Below are positions 1 through 8,202 of a stretch of 64,000 nt of DNA, in pieces. Made by a program: the position numbers and the translations under genes. Origin of the DNA: Sphingosinicella sp. BN140058 (lineage in GTDB: Bacteria; Pseudomonadota; Alphaproteobacteria; Sphingomonadales; Sphingomonadaceae); assembly GCF_004135585.1 (NCBI RefSeq), contig NZ_CP035501.1:1785001-1849000 (forward strand). The letters run 5' to 3'. The notes beneath the pieces were generated by a model that saw nothing but the letters and a program-made list of their open reading frames with translations, had not been told where the DNA came from and made no database searches. Position 1 is the stretch's first letter. Each line of letters begins with the position of its first letter.

Positions 1-203
1 ACGACGTGATCGGGCAGGCCCGCATCGACCTCCTTCAGCGCGGGGTAGCGGCCGCTGCCCTTCGTATCCGGCATCGCGGCATAGGCCGCCCGTGCCGGAT
101 CGGCCGCGCCGGCCGTCTGCGGCGGTCGGGCAGCGGGTTGCGCAGAGGCAGTGCCGCACAGGATCACGGCGCAGAGACCGGCAAGCAGGGCGTTTCGAGG
201 CAT
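1..203 (-). CDS. Exported alpha/beta hydrolase-like protein, N-terminal part only (cut by window edge)
   Basis: Seen: the reverse strand reads from an ATG at 203 through a clear signal peptide (MPRNALLAGLCAVILCGTASA, cleavage near residue 21) and on to the window edge, so only about 67 residues are present. The mature start contains GSGRYPALKEVD and LPDHV, a pattern I associate with secreted alpha/beta hydrolases of sphingomonads. The catalytic part is outside the window, so function is a guess. The gene is divergent from the CapA-like gene, and the 160 bp between them hold two candidate operators. Confidence 0.55.
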   Translation of the reverse strand, partial: MPRNALLAGLCAVILCGTASAQPAARPPQTAGAADPARAAYAAMPDTKGSGRYPALKEVDAGLPDHV

Positions 204-273
204 CGAAGATCCTTCCGTTCGGCTCCTCGCGCGGGAGCCTGTCCCAGGGATCTATTCACTCGCAGGAGGAGCT

Positions 274-287
274 TGCAAGCGCTTTCA
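274..287. promoter_or_regulatory. LacI/GalR-like operator candidate
   Basis: The bases TGCAAGCGCTTTCA form an imperfect palindrome (12 of 14 positions symmetric) around a central GCGC-type core, as in many LacI/GalR-family operators. It lies in the divergent intergenic region between the exported hydrolase and the CapA-like gene, near an AT-rich stretch that could hold the promoter (CATAAT at 298-303). Inference only; no LacI gene is in the window. Confidence 0.35.
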
Positions 288-297
288 CGTTCCGATA

Positions 298-310
298 CAT
301 AATTGTTATG
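298..310. repeat. 13-bp palindrome in divergent promoter region
   Basis: CATAA-TTG-TTATG is a perfect inverted repeat with a 3-nt centre. It overlaps the best -10-like hexamer (CATAAT, 298-303) of the region upstream of the CapA-like gene, so a protein bound here could control initiation. Could also be a chance AT-rich palindrome. Confidence 0.3.
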
Positions 311-363
311 ACGCATGACATTGTTGGCGGACGCTTTGATGAGGACAAGCTGGGAGGCACGCC

Positions 364-1488
364 GTGAGCGCCGTGTTTCTGGCAACCGGCGACCTTGCCA
401 TGGACCGCGCCCACTATGACGAGAGCTTCGCCGAAACCGCGCAGCTTCTGCACGCCGCCGACATCGTCTTCGGCCAGCTCGAGACCAGCTTCGCCACCAG
501 CGGGGTGCGCGCACCCCAGGCCCGGCATGCGGTATTGGCCCGGCCCGAGGGCGCGGCGTCGCTGCGCCGCGCCGGGTTCGACGTCATCTCGATGGCCGGC
601 AACCATGTCCTCGACTGGGGCAACGACGCATTTTTCGAGACGAAGCGCAATCTGGAGGCGGCAGGCATCGCCGTGGTCGGCGCCGGTGCCGACATCAAGG
701 AAGCGCGGCGGCCCGTCCGCTTCACCCTGCCGGACGGCACCATCGTCGCCATCCTCGCTTATTCCAGCATCCTGCCGATGGCTTATTGGGCCGACGAACG
801 CCGGCCGGGCTGCGCGCCGATGCGGGCGCACACGGTGTACGAGCAGATCGAGCACGACCAGCCGGGCACGCCGGCGCGGATCCACACCTTCCCGCACCAG
901 GACGATCTCGCCGCGATGGAGGCCGACATCAAGGCCGCAAAGGCGGAGGCGGACGTCGTCCTGGTGTCGCACCATTGGGGCATCCATTTCGTCCGGGCCG
1001 TGATCGCCGACTATCAGCGCGAGGTCGCCCGCGCAGCGATCGCCGCCGGTGCCGACGCGATCCTCGGCGGCCATCCGCACATCCTGAAGGGCTGCGAGCT
1101 GATCAACGGCGCGCCCGTCTTCTACTCGCTGTGCAATTTCGCGACCGATCTCCGGATGGATCCGGCCCATGCCGCCTCCAGGAGCTTCCAGGAGATCCGG
1201 GTGCTCGCCGAGGAGTGGGAGCCCGATTTCGACAGCCTGTACAATTTTCCCAAGGCGTCGCGCCTTTCCATGGTCGCTCGGCTGGAGATAGCCGGCGGAC
1301 GGGTCGTTCGCGCCGGCTACCTGCCGCTGCACATCGGCCGCGACGCGATTCCACGTCTCGCGCAGCCCGGTTCGGCCGAGCACGACGAAATCGTCGCCTA
1401 CATGCGCGCGGTTACCGAGGAAGCGGGGCTCAATGCGCGCTATCGGACCGGTCCCGACATGGTCGAACTCGTGGGGACCCAAGCATGA
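364..1488 (+). CDS. CapA-family (PGA_cap) metallophosphatase-like protein
   Basis: A 374-residue protein of the CapA/PgsA calcineurin-like metallophosphatase family. Visible family motifs are an N-terminal TGD (D10), GQLE (E40), AGNHVLDWG (N80, H81), SHHWG (H203, H204) and GGHPH (H237, H239), which fit the metal-binding set. There is no signal peptide or N-terminal membrane anchor, unlike CapA proteins of capsule synthesis, so it probably acts in the cytoplasm. The start is a GTG at 364 behind GGGAGG. Its stop overlaps the start of the next gene (ATGA at 1485-1488), so the two are translationally coupled. Substrate unknown; in other bacteria relatives sit with polyglutamate or capsule genes, which are absent here. 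Confidence 0.8.
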   Translation: MSAVFLATGDLAMDRAHYDESFAETAQLLHAADIVFGQLETSFATSGVRAPQARHAVLARPEGAASLRRAGFDVISMAGNHVLDWGNDAFFETKRNLEAAGIAVVGAGADIKEARRPVRFTLPDGTIVAILAYSSILPMAYWADERRPGCAPMRAHTVYEQIEHDQPGTPARIHTFPHQDDLAAMEADIKAAKAEADVVLVSHHWGIHFVRAVIADYQREVARAAIAAGADAILGGHPHILKGCELINGAPVFYSLCNFATDLRMDPAHAASRSFQEIRVLAEEWEPDFDSLYNFPKASRLSMVARLEIAGGRVVRAGYLPLHIGRDAIPRLAQPGSAEHDEIVAYMRAVTEEAGLNARYRTGPDMVELVGTQA

Positions 1489-2504
1489 AGCGCCTGCCGC
1501 TGGAGGGCATCGTCCTCCTTTATTTCCTGTCCTATCTGCCAAATGTGATCATCACCAAGTTGGTGACCAGCGTTCCGCATGCCGGGCTTGGCCGGCCGCT
1601 CACAGGCCTGGAAACGCTGCCGGCCTCGCTGATCGTCAGCACGGTGATCACCTATCTCTTCATCTGGCTGTCGGGGTGGCACCGCGACGCCCATGGCGTG
1701 ACGATCGCCGGCCGCCGCATTCCGGTGCCGACCCGCTACACCCTGCTCTCCGGCATCGGAACGGCGCTGGTCCTGTTCACGGTGCCGCTGTCCTTCACTT
1801 TCGTCGGGGTCAGCATTCCGTTCATCCAGCTGCTGATGCGCGGCGACATCCTGATCATCGCGCCGATCGTCGACATGATGTTCGGCCGCAAGGTGCGCTG
1901 GTGGAGCTGGACGGCGCTGGTGATGGTGCTGATCGCATTGACGATCACGCTCGCCGACCGCGGCGGCCTGGACCTGCCGCCGCTCGCGATCCTGACCGTC
2001 ATCCTCTACACGATCGGCTATTTCATCCGCCTCGCGGTGATGACCAAGGTTTCGAAGACCGGCGACCAGGCCTCGGTGCGACGCTATTTCGTCGAGGAGA
2101 AGATCTTCGCGCTGCCGCTGTCGGTGGCGATCCTCGCCGGCCTTTCGGCGAGCGGCTTCGGCTCTCAGTCCGGCGAGCTTCATTGGGGCTTCGTCGAAAT
2201 CTGGACCGACCCGGTGATCTGGCCGATCCTCGGCATCGGCATCACCCTCACCATCATATCCGTGTTCGCGATCGTGATCCTGCTCGACCCGCGCGAGAAC
2301 GCCTATTGCGTGCCGCTGGAGCGCGCCGCCAGCCTGGTGGCGGGGGTCGGCGGATCGCTGATCCTGGCATGGTTCTGGGGCCTGCGGGCGCCGAGGACCG
2401 CCGAACTGATCGGGGCCGGAATCCTGATTGCCGCCATCGTCCTGCTCTCGCTCGCGCCGCGCTGGCCGCGGCGGATGGTGCCCGCGCGCGCCGAAACGAC
2501 CTGA
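1485..2504 (+). CDS. DMT/EamA-like multi-pass membrane protein
   Basis: A 339-residue, very hydrophobic protein with about nine or ten predicted membrane helices along its whole length. The region RGDILIIAPIVDMMFGRK resembles the repeat signature of drug/metabolite transporter (EamA) proteins, but overall similarity is weak and the exact family is uncertain. Start codon ATG at 1485 overlaps the CapA-like stop by four bases. Coupling suggests that it moves a substrate or product of the CapA-like enzyme, or works in the same pathway as the receptor and hydrolase that follow. This is inferred from position only. Confidence 0.6.
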   Translation: MKRLPLEGIVLLYFLSYLPNVIITKLVTSVPHAGLGRPLTGLETLPASLIVSTVITYLFIWLSGWHRDAHGVTIAGRRIPVPTRYTLLSGIGTALVLFTVPLSFTFVGVSIPFIQLLMRGDILIIAPIVDMMFGRKVRWWSWTALVMVLIALTITLADRGGLDLPPLAILTVILYTIGYFIRLAVMTKVSKTGDQASVRRYFVEEKIFALPLSVAILAGLSASGFGSQSGELHWGFVEIWTDPVIWPILGIGITLTIISVFAIVILLDPRENAYCVPLERAASLVAGVGGSLILAWFWGLRAPRTAELIGAGILIAAIVLLSLAPRWPRRMVPARAETT

Positions 2505-2567
2505 ACCAAGACACTCCATCGGAACCGCGAACAACAGCGGCAGGATGCCCAACGGAGGATTGACCTG

Positions 2568-5234
2568 ATGACCCGATTTGGCTTGCTCGCCAGCCGCAGC
2601 GCCTGGGGCGCCCTTGCCTTGGCCATGGCCCAGCCCGGCTGGGCGCAAACGGCGGAGCCGGCCGCGGCCATTGGCGCTGACGGCGCCGGCGCCGCCGACG
2701 AGATCGCGCCGGCCGCGATCCCGGCCGAAGAGGGTATCGTGGTCACCGGCAGCCGGATCCGCGGCATCGCACCGGTCGGCTCCAACGTCATCGCCATCGA
2801 TCAGGCGCGGATCGCGCAGGAACCGGTGACGTCCACGAATGATCTGCTGCGGCGGGTGCCGCAGGTCGTCGCCCTCGGCGCCAACCGGCAGGGCGGATCG
2901 GCGCAGAACGGCGCCGCCAACGCCACCCGGGGCGCCGGCATCAACCTGCGCGGCATCGGCACCAACGCAACCTTGCTGCTCTACGACGGCAAGCGCATGC
3001 CGCCCCAGGGAACGCAGGGCCAATATACCGATCCCTCGGTCATCCCCGCGATCGCCCTCGCCCGCGTCGAGGTCGTCGCCGACGGCGCCTCCGCAATCTA
3101 CGGATCGGATGCGATCGCCGGCGTCGTCAATTTCATCCTGCGGCGCAATTTCGACGGCATCGAGATCCGCGCCCGCTCCGGCTTCACCGAGCGCGGCTAT
3201 GACGAGCAGCAGATTGCCGGAATCTTCGGCCGCAAGTGGGACAGCGGCTCGATCATGGTCTCGGCCGAATATACGAGGAATGACGCGCTCCTCGGCACCG
3301 AGCTCGATTTCTACCAGGACGACAATCGCGATCGCGGCGGCCGCGACCTTCGCTCCAACTTCTGCAATCCCGGCACGATCAGCGTCGGCGGCGGCAGCTA
3401 TGCGATCCCGACAGGCGGCGTCACCAACGCCAATGTCGGCTCGCTGGTGCGCGGCACCACCAACCGCTGCTTCTACAACCAATATGACACGGTCATTCCC
3501 GAACAGGAGCGGGTCAACGTCATCGCCGCATTCAACCAGCAACTCGGCGACCGCGTCCGCCTGTTCGCCGACGGCTTCTATTCGAAGCGGAGCGGCGAGA
3601 TTGCCGGCATCTCGAACATCACCGCGACCGTGCGCAACACCAACCCCTTCTTCGTCAGCCCGGTGCCGGGCGCGACCCAGGTCAACGTTACCTATTCCCT
3701 GCTGCCCCAGGTCGGCGGGCCGGACGTCAATCCCTATCGCGGCGAATCCTGGAACGTCAGCGGCGGAGTCGAGGCCGATCTGTTCGGCGACTGGTCCGGC
3801 ACGCTTTATTATGCCCATGGCGAATCCAGCGACGTCGCCGATCGCCGGATCGGGATCAACAGCGCGGCGCTCAACGCCGCGCTCGCCGACACCAATCCGC
3901 TGACCGCCCTCAACGTCTTCGGCGGGCCGAACAATCCGGCGACGATCGCGCGCATCCGCGACAACCTGTTCGTCATCACCGGCCGCACCCGCCTCGACGT
4001 CGCCAACCTCCAGTTCGACGGATCCTTGTTCCACCTGCCCGGCGGAAACGTGCGCCTCGCCGCCGGCGGCGAGTATCGCAAGGAATATACGTTCACCGAT
4101 CTCGCGACCGGCACCAGCGCTGCCGAGACCCATGTCGCCGACGATGGCAGCCGCACCGTCAAGGCCGCGTTCGCGGAGCTGTTCGTGCCGATCGTCGGCG
4201 CGGACAATGCCGTGCCGGGGCTGCGCGAGCTGTCGCTGTCGCTGGCGGGCCGCTACGAACATTATTCTGACTTCGGCAGCACCACCAACCCCAAGATCGG
4301 CATCACCTGGAAGCCGGCCAACGGGATCACCGTGCGCGGCAGCTACGGTACGTCGTTCCGCGCGCCGACCTTTACCGAGGTGTCGACGGTCGCCGGCGGC
4401 GCCGGCCTCTATTACGACACCCTGCCCGGCCCGAACGGCAATCTGACCGGCATCGGCATCGCCGGCGGCAATCCCGATCTGCGCCCGGAAAGCGCGACGA
4501 CCTGGTCCGCCGGTGTCGAGTTCGCGCCCAATTTCGCGCCGGGCCTCACCGCCACCCTGACCTATTTCGACATCGATTATACCGACCAGATCCAGGCGCT
4601 GCGCGGCACGCCCGGCCTGCTCACCAACCCGCTTTATACCGACTTCGTCACGTTCGACCCGAGCGCCGCCGAAGTCCAGGCGCTGCTCGCGTCCGGCCTT
4701 CCGATCAACAGCGCGATCAACGCCAATCTGGTCCAGTTCATCGCCGACGGGCGCCGGCAGAATCTCGGCACGTCGCTGGTCAACGGGCTCGATTTCGGCC
4801 TCTATTACCGCCGGACGATCGGCGCCGTCGAAGTCGATGCCGGCGTTCAGGGCACCTACTTCACCCGCTACGATTTCGAGGCGGTGCCCGAGGCCGGCCT
4901 TGCCGACGTGCTCGGCACGATCGCCTTTCCGCAGAAATTCCGGTCGCAGGCCGATATCGGCGCCAAGTGGAACGCCTTCCAGGCGCGGGTGACCTGGAAC
5001 CACCTTGCCGGCTATCGCAACACCACCGTCACGCCGGTGCAGCGCGTCAGCAATTACGACACGATCGACCTGTTCCTCGGCTGGGACGTGGACGAACGGT
5101 TCCGCTTCTCGGTCGACGTCCGCAACCTGTTCGACGAAAAGCCGCCCTTCGTCGACACCGCGCGCGGCTACGATCCGCAATCGTCCAATCCGATCCCGCG
5201 CCTGATCTCGTTCACCGCGGGGGTGAAATTCTGA
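2568..5234 (+). CDS. TonB-dependent outer-membrane receptor
   Basis: An 888-residue receptor. An N-terminal signal peptide ends near residue 25 (AQPGWAQ), followed by a TonB box-like EEGIVVTGSRIRG (about residues 53-65), a plug domain with GAGINLRGIGTN and the SAIYGSDAIAGVVNF region, and a long beta-barrel ending in F (FTAGVKF). The length and the GSRI motif place it with the large sphingomonad/Caulobacter receptors that import sugars, oligomers or aromatic compounds rather than with siderophore receptors; no N-terminal sigma-regulator (STN) extension is present. The stop (5232-5234) overlaps the tannase-family ATG, so receptor and hydrolase are co-translated and probably share a substrate. 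Confidence 0.93.
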   Translation: MTRFGLLASRSAWGALALAMAQPGWAQTAEPAAAIGADGAGAADEIAPAAIPAEEGIVVTGSRIRGIAPVGSNVIAIDQARIAQEPVTSTNDLLRRVPQVVALGANRQGGSAQNGAANATRGAGINLRGIGTNATLLLYDGKRMPPQGTQGQYTDPSVIPAIALARVEVVADGASAIYGSDAIAGVVNFILRRNFDGIEIRARSGFTERGYDEQQIAGIFGRKWDSGSIMVSAEYTRNDALLGTELDFYQDDNRDRGGRDLRSNFCNPGTISVGGGSYAIPTGGVTNANVGSLVRGTTNRCFYNQYDTVIPEQERVNVIAAFNQQLGDRVRLFADGFYSKRSGEIAGISNITATVRNTNPFFVSPVPGATQVNVTYSLLPQVGGPDVNPYRGESWNVSGGVEADLFGDWSGTLYYAHGESSDVADRRIGINSAALNAALADTNPLTALNVFGGPNNPATIARIRDNLFVITGRTRLDVANLQFDGSLFHLPGGNVRLAAGGEYRKEYTFTDLATGTSAAETHVADDGSRTVKAAFAELFVPIVGADNAVPGLRELSLSLAGRYEHYSDFGSTTNPKIGITWKPANGITVRGSYGTSFRAPTFTEVSTVAGGAGLYYDTLPGPNGNLTGIGIAGGNPDLRPESATTWSAGVEFAPNFAPGLTATLTYFDIDYTDQIQALRGTPGLLTNPLYTDFVTFDPSAAEVQALLASGLPINSAINANLVQFIADGRRQNLGTSLVNGLDFGLYYRRTIGAVEVDAGVQGTYFTRYDFEAVPEAGLADVLGTIAFPQKFRSQADIGAKWNAFQARVTWNHLAGYRNTTVTPVQRVSNYDTIDLFLGWDVDERFRFSVDVRNLFDEKPPFVDTARGYDPQSSNPIPRLISFTAGVKF

Positions 5235-6778
5235 TGCTGTGGGCGGCAATGGCGCTTGCCGCCGCGGGGGCCGCCGATTGCAAGGGCCTGGAAGGACGGC
5301 ATGCAGGATCGGTGATCGTGACGTCGGCCACCTTCGTCCAGCCGGCGCCGGCCTGGGAGGTGCCGGGCAGCGGCGGAGTCTATCGCGCGGTGCCGGTGTC
5401 GAAGCCGTTCTGCCGGGTGGAAGGCACGATCGAGACCAATATCGGGTTCGAGCTCTGGCTGCCCGCGGGATGGAACGGACGGCTGCTAGGCGCGGGCGTC
5501 GGCGGCGATGCGGGGGTGTTCAACCATCGCGACATGAGCGTCCGCATCGACCAGGGGTTCGCCACGGTCACCACCGACAGCGGCCACAAGGCGACACAGA
5601 AGAGGTGGATGGCGAACGCCAAAGCCCGGATCGATTACGAGCATCGCGCCGTCCATCTCACCGCGAAGGCGGCGAAGGCGCTGACCAGACTGCATTACGG
5701 CCGGGCGGCGACGCGGTCTTACTTTCTCGGCTGCTCAGGCGGCGGCCGGCAGGCGCTGAAGGAGATGCAGAACTATCCCGCCGATTATGACGGCGTCATC
5801 GCGGGTGCGCCCGGGCCCTACATGCCGCTCATGTCGGTGCGGATGATGTGGTTCGCGCTCGCTCAGAAGCGCAATCCGCTCGGCGCATTGTCGGATTCCG
5901 ACTGGTCGCTCTACGAGCGCGCGGTCACCCGGGCCTGCGATCCGAAAGACGGCGTTTCGGACGGCATCATCGAAAACCCGCTGGCCTGCACGTTCGACCG
6001 GCGCGTCCTGCTCTGCCCGGAGGGACGAACCGGCGACTGCCTGACTCCGGCCAAGCTGGCGATGCTCGACAGCATCGTGTCGCCGATGCCGGACGAGCAG
6101 GGCCGTGCGATGGACAAGGGCCTGCTGCCCGGGGTGCGCACCCGGCCGGGCCCGCCCTCGCCGCTGTTGCGGGCGATGTGGGCCGACGCGGTTCACGACG
6201 ATCCGGACTGGGACGAGGAGACGTTTCGCCGCTCCGCCGACCTCGCCGCGGTCAACCGGGCGATGCCGGAGCTGCGTGCCGACCGCACCGCGATCGCGCC
6301 GTTCATCCGCCGCGGCGGCAAGGCGATCCTGTACCAGGGTTGGGCCGATCCCTCGACGGTCGCGGATCCGACGATAGACTATCTCGGCGCGCTCGCGGCT
6401 ACCAATGGCGGCGCTGAAAGGCTTGGCGAGGCGGTGCGGCTGTTCATGGTTCCCGGCATGTACCATTGCCGCGGCGGCCCCGGCGCCGACAGCTTCGGCG
6501 GCTCGGGCCATCCGGTCGCAAGCGGCGTGGCGGATCCGGAGCGCGATATCTTGTGGTCGCTGATCCGCTGGGTCGAACAGGGCGAGGCGCCGGAGCAGAT
6601 CGTCGCCGCCAAGACGGTCGAGAACGGCGCAACATCGTTCACCCGCAAGCTGTGCCCGTTTCCCAAGGCGGCGGTGTATGACGGCATTGGAGATGCGAAG
6701 GACGCCGCTTCCTATCGCTGCAAGGATACGCCGACGCTGACGGCGCGGCTTCGCGCATCGGCAGGCCGCACGTTCTGA
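5234..6778 (+). CDS. Tannase/feruloyl esterase family hydrolase
   Basis: A 514-residue serine esterase of the tannase family, which splits ester bonds between phenolic acids and sugars or alcohols. The nucleophile motif GCSGGG gives Ser168; GWADPS (Asp372) and GMYHCRGG (His411) fit the other members of the triad. Many cysteines (for example C16, C60, C236, C252, C261, C269) suggest disulphides and hence a periplasmic place. A short N-terminal signal (residues 1-14) supports export. ATG at 5234 overlaps the stop of the TonB receptor, which argues that this enzyme works on what the receptor imports. The true substrate (feruloyl ester, gallate ester, other aromatic ester) cannot be read from sequence. 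Confidence 0.88.
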   Translation: MLWAAMALAAAGAADCKGLEGRHAGSVIVTSATFVQPAPAWEVPGSGGVYRAVPVSKPFCRVEGTIETNIGFELWLPAGWNGRLLGAGVGGDAGVFNHRDMSVRIDQGFATVTTDSGHKATQKRWMANAKARIDYEHRAVHLTAKAAKALTRLHYGRAATRSYFLGCSGGGRQALKEMQNYPADYDGVIAGAPGPYMPLMSVRMMWFALAQKRNPLGALSDSDWSLYERAVTRACDPKDGVSDGIIENPLACTFDRRVLLCPEGRTGDCLTPAKLAMLDSIVSPMPDEQGRAMDKGLLPGVRTRPGPPSPLLRAMWADAVHDDPDWDEETFRRSADLAAVNRAMPELRADRTAIAPFIRRGGKAILYQGWADPSTVADPTIDYLGALAATNGGAERLGEAVRLFMVPGMYHCRGGPGADSFGGSGHPVASGVADPERDILWSLIRWVEQGEAPEQIVAAKTVENGATSFTRKLCPFPKAAVYDGIGDAKDAASYRCKDTPTLTARLRASAGRTF

Positions 6779-6882
6779 CGCTCGTTTCCTGACGCCGCGA
6801 TCGGTTGCAAAACGCGCTTTGTCTTTGCGCGCGAGCCTGCCATCGTGCCGGCGCGGCAACCGCCGCTCTGGAGGGGAACAGG

Positions 6883-7674
6883 ATGGGCAGCCGCGCCGCA
6901 ACCCGGCCGAGGGACGAACGCAGCGCCGACGCGGCGCCCGCGCCGAGCGGCACCCAGACGCTGCTGCGCGGTCTCGACGTGCTGGAGAGCGTCGCCGCCG
7001 GCCGCGGCTCCGTGCCCGAAGTCTGCGCCGCGACCGGACTCGGCGCCGAAATCTCGCGGCGGCTTTGCCGAACCCTCGCCGACCGCGGCTTCCTGACGCG
7101 GGACACCGGGCGGCTCGGGCTCGGCCCCGCGTTGCGCAAGCTCGCCGAGGAGGCCGACCGCCAGATCGATCTGATCGCGGTCGCGCGGCCGCATCTCGAC
7201 GGGCTCGCCGATGCGACGCTCGAGGCGGTCCATCTCGCCATCGAGGACCGCGCCATGGTGCGCTACATCCATATGGTCCACGGCCGCCGCCGGCTCTCGC
7301 TACGATCGATCGTCGGCGAAACCCGGCCGATGACCCGGACCTCGCTCGGCAAGGCGCTGATGCTCGATCTGGAGGAGGCCGAGTTGCGCCGCCGCTTCGA
7401 GGCGGAGCAGGGCGCGGGGGATTTTGCCGACTGGCACCGGGACATGCGCGCGGCGGCGGCGCGCCAGATCGCCTTCGACAGCGCCGAGTTCGAGGCCAAC
7501 GTCCATTGCGTCGGCGCCCCGGTGCGCGGCGCCGGCGGCAGGATCCTCGCCGCGATCAGCGTCTCGAGCATCGTCGAGGCGCCGACGCCCGAATGGCGCG
7601 ACGAACAGGCCGGGCTGGTCGATGCGGCGGCACGGGCGATCAGCCTGGAGCTCGGCGCGCCGGCGCGGGCGTGA
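6883..7674 (+). CDS. IclR-family transcriptional regulator
   Basis: A 263-residue protein with an N-terminal winged helix (LLRGLDVLESV to GFLTRDT, about residues 25-85) and a C-terminal IclR effector domain (RPHLDGLADATLEAVHLAI; GAPVRGAGGRILAAISVS). IclR proteins often control aromatic or sugar-acid catabolism. Start chosen at ATG 6883 behind GAGGGG; an upstream in-frame ATG at 6805 would add 26 residues without a better site. It follows the tannase gene by about 100 bp in the same direction and is the natural local regulator for the uptake locus. Confidence 0.88.
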   Translation: MGSRAATRPRDERSADAAPAPSGTQTLLRGLDVLESVAAGRGSVPEVCAATGLGAEISRRLCRTLADRGFLTRDTGRLGLGPALRKLAEEADRQIDLIAVARPHLDGLADATLEAVHLAIEDRAMVRYIHMVHGRRRLSLRSIVGETRPMTRTSLGKALMLDLEEAELRRRFEAEQGAGDFADWHRDMRAAAARQIAFDSAEFEANVHCVGAPVRGAGGRILAAISVSSIVEAPTPEWRDEQAGLVDAAARAISLELGAPARA

Positions 7675-7720
7675 GCGCCTGACCGGATACTAATGTGTTA
7701 GTGTCCCCGCTTTGGGGCGG

Positions 7721-8014
7721 TCAGCGTCTGGCGGATTGGCGGGCGTAACGGGCGCAGTGGCCGGCAAGGGTCTGTACCTTCGGATCCGAGGCGCCATATT
7801 GACGTTTGTAACGGGCAAGCTCAGGGCCACAAATCTGTGCCATGCGGGCGTCGCTGACACCGCGGCGGCCGCCATTCCGAGCGGCGATCCGGTTCGAGTG
7901 GGCGCGCATGGTCGAGCTCAGCACCAAACCCTGCCCCGTCGAAACGGGATCCATCTGGGCCATGGCGGGTGTGGACACGGCAAGAGCGGCGCCCAGAAAA
8001 CAGAAACGAAGCAT
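7721..8014 (-). CDS. Small secreted protein, function unknown
   Basis: A 97-residue protein with a clear signal peptide (MLRFCFLGAALAVSTPAMA, cleavage near 19). The mature part is basic with two cysteines (ICGPE, GHCARY) that could form a disulphide. It ends close to the convergent IclR gene. No known domain recognised; it is a typical small periplasmic hypothetical of sphingomonads. Confidence 0.65.
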   Translation of the reverse strand: MLRFCFLGAALAVSTPAMAQMDPVSTGQGLVLSSTMRAHSNRIAARNGGRRGVSDARMAQICGPELARYKRQYGASDPKVQTLAGHCARYARQSARR

Positions 8015-8202
8015 TCAAAGCCTCCTGCGCGTATCGTTATGGAATGGCCACGGCTTGGTCCACCCGGCTAACCACCGGGCGGGTTGAAGGTGTACGGACG
8101 TGCGTTGATCCGGGGCTGCGCCGCGATAGACCGCGGAAGCACCTTGCAGGATGCGGCGACTCTCATCCTTCACTTCCGCGCACGTGCCAGGCTCGTCGGC
8201 GA

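Noticed and set aside
1440..5249. Very long open frame (1269 codons) on the minus strand
   Set aside because: It is antisense to the TonB receptor and its neighbour. The codon positions mirror those of the real genes, and the product has no domain. An artefact of high GC.
7689..7717. Small inverted repeats (ACTAA/TTAGT and CCCC/GGGG) between convergent genes
   Set aside because: Possible weak terminators, but stems of 4-5 bp are too short to claim.
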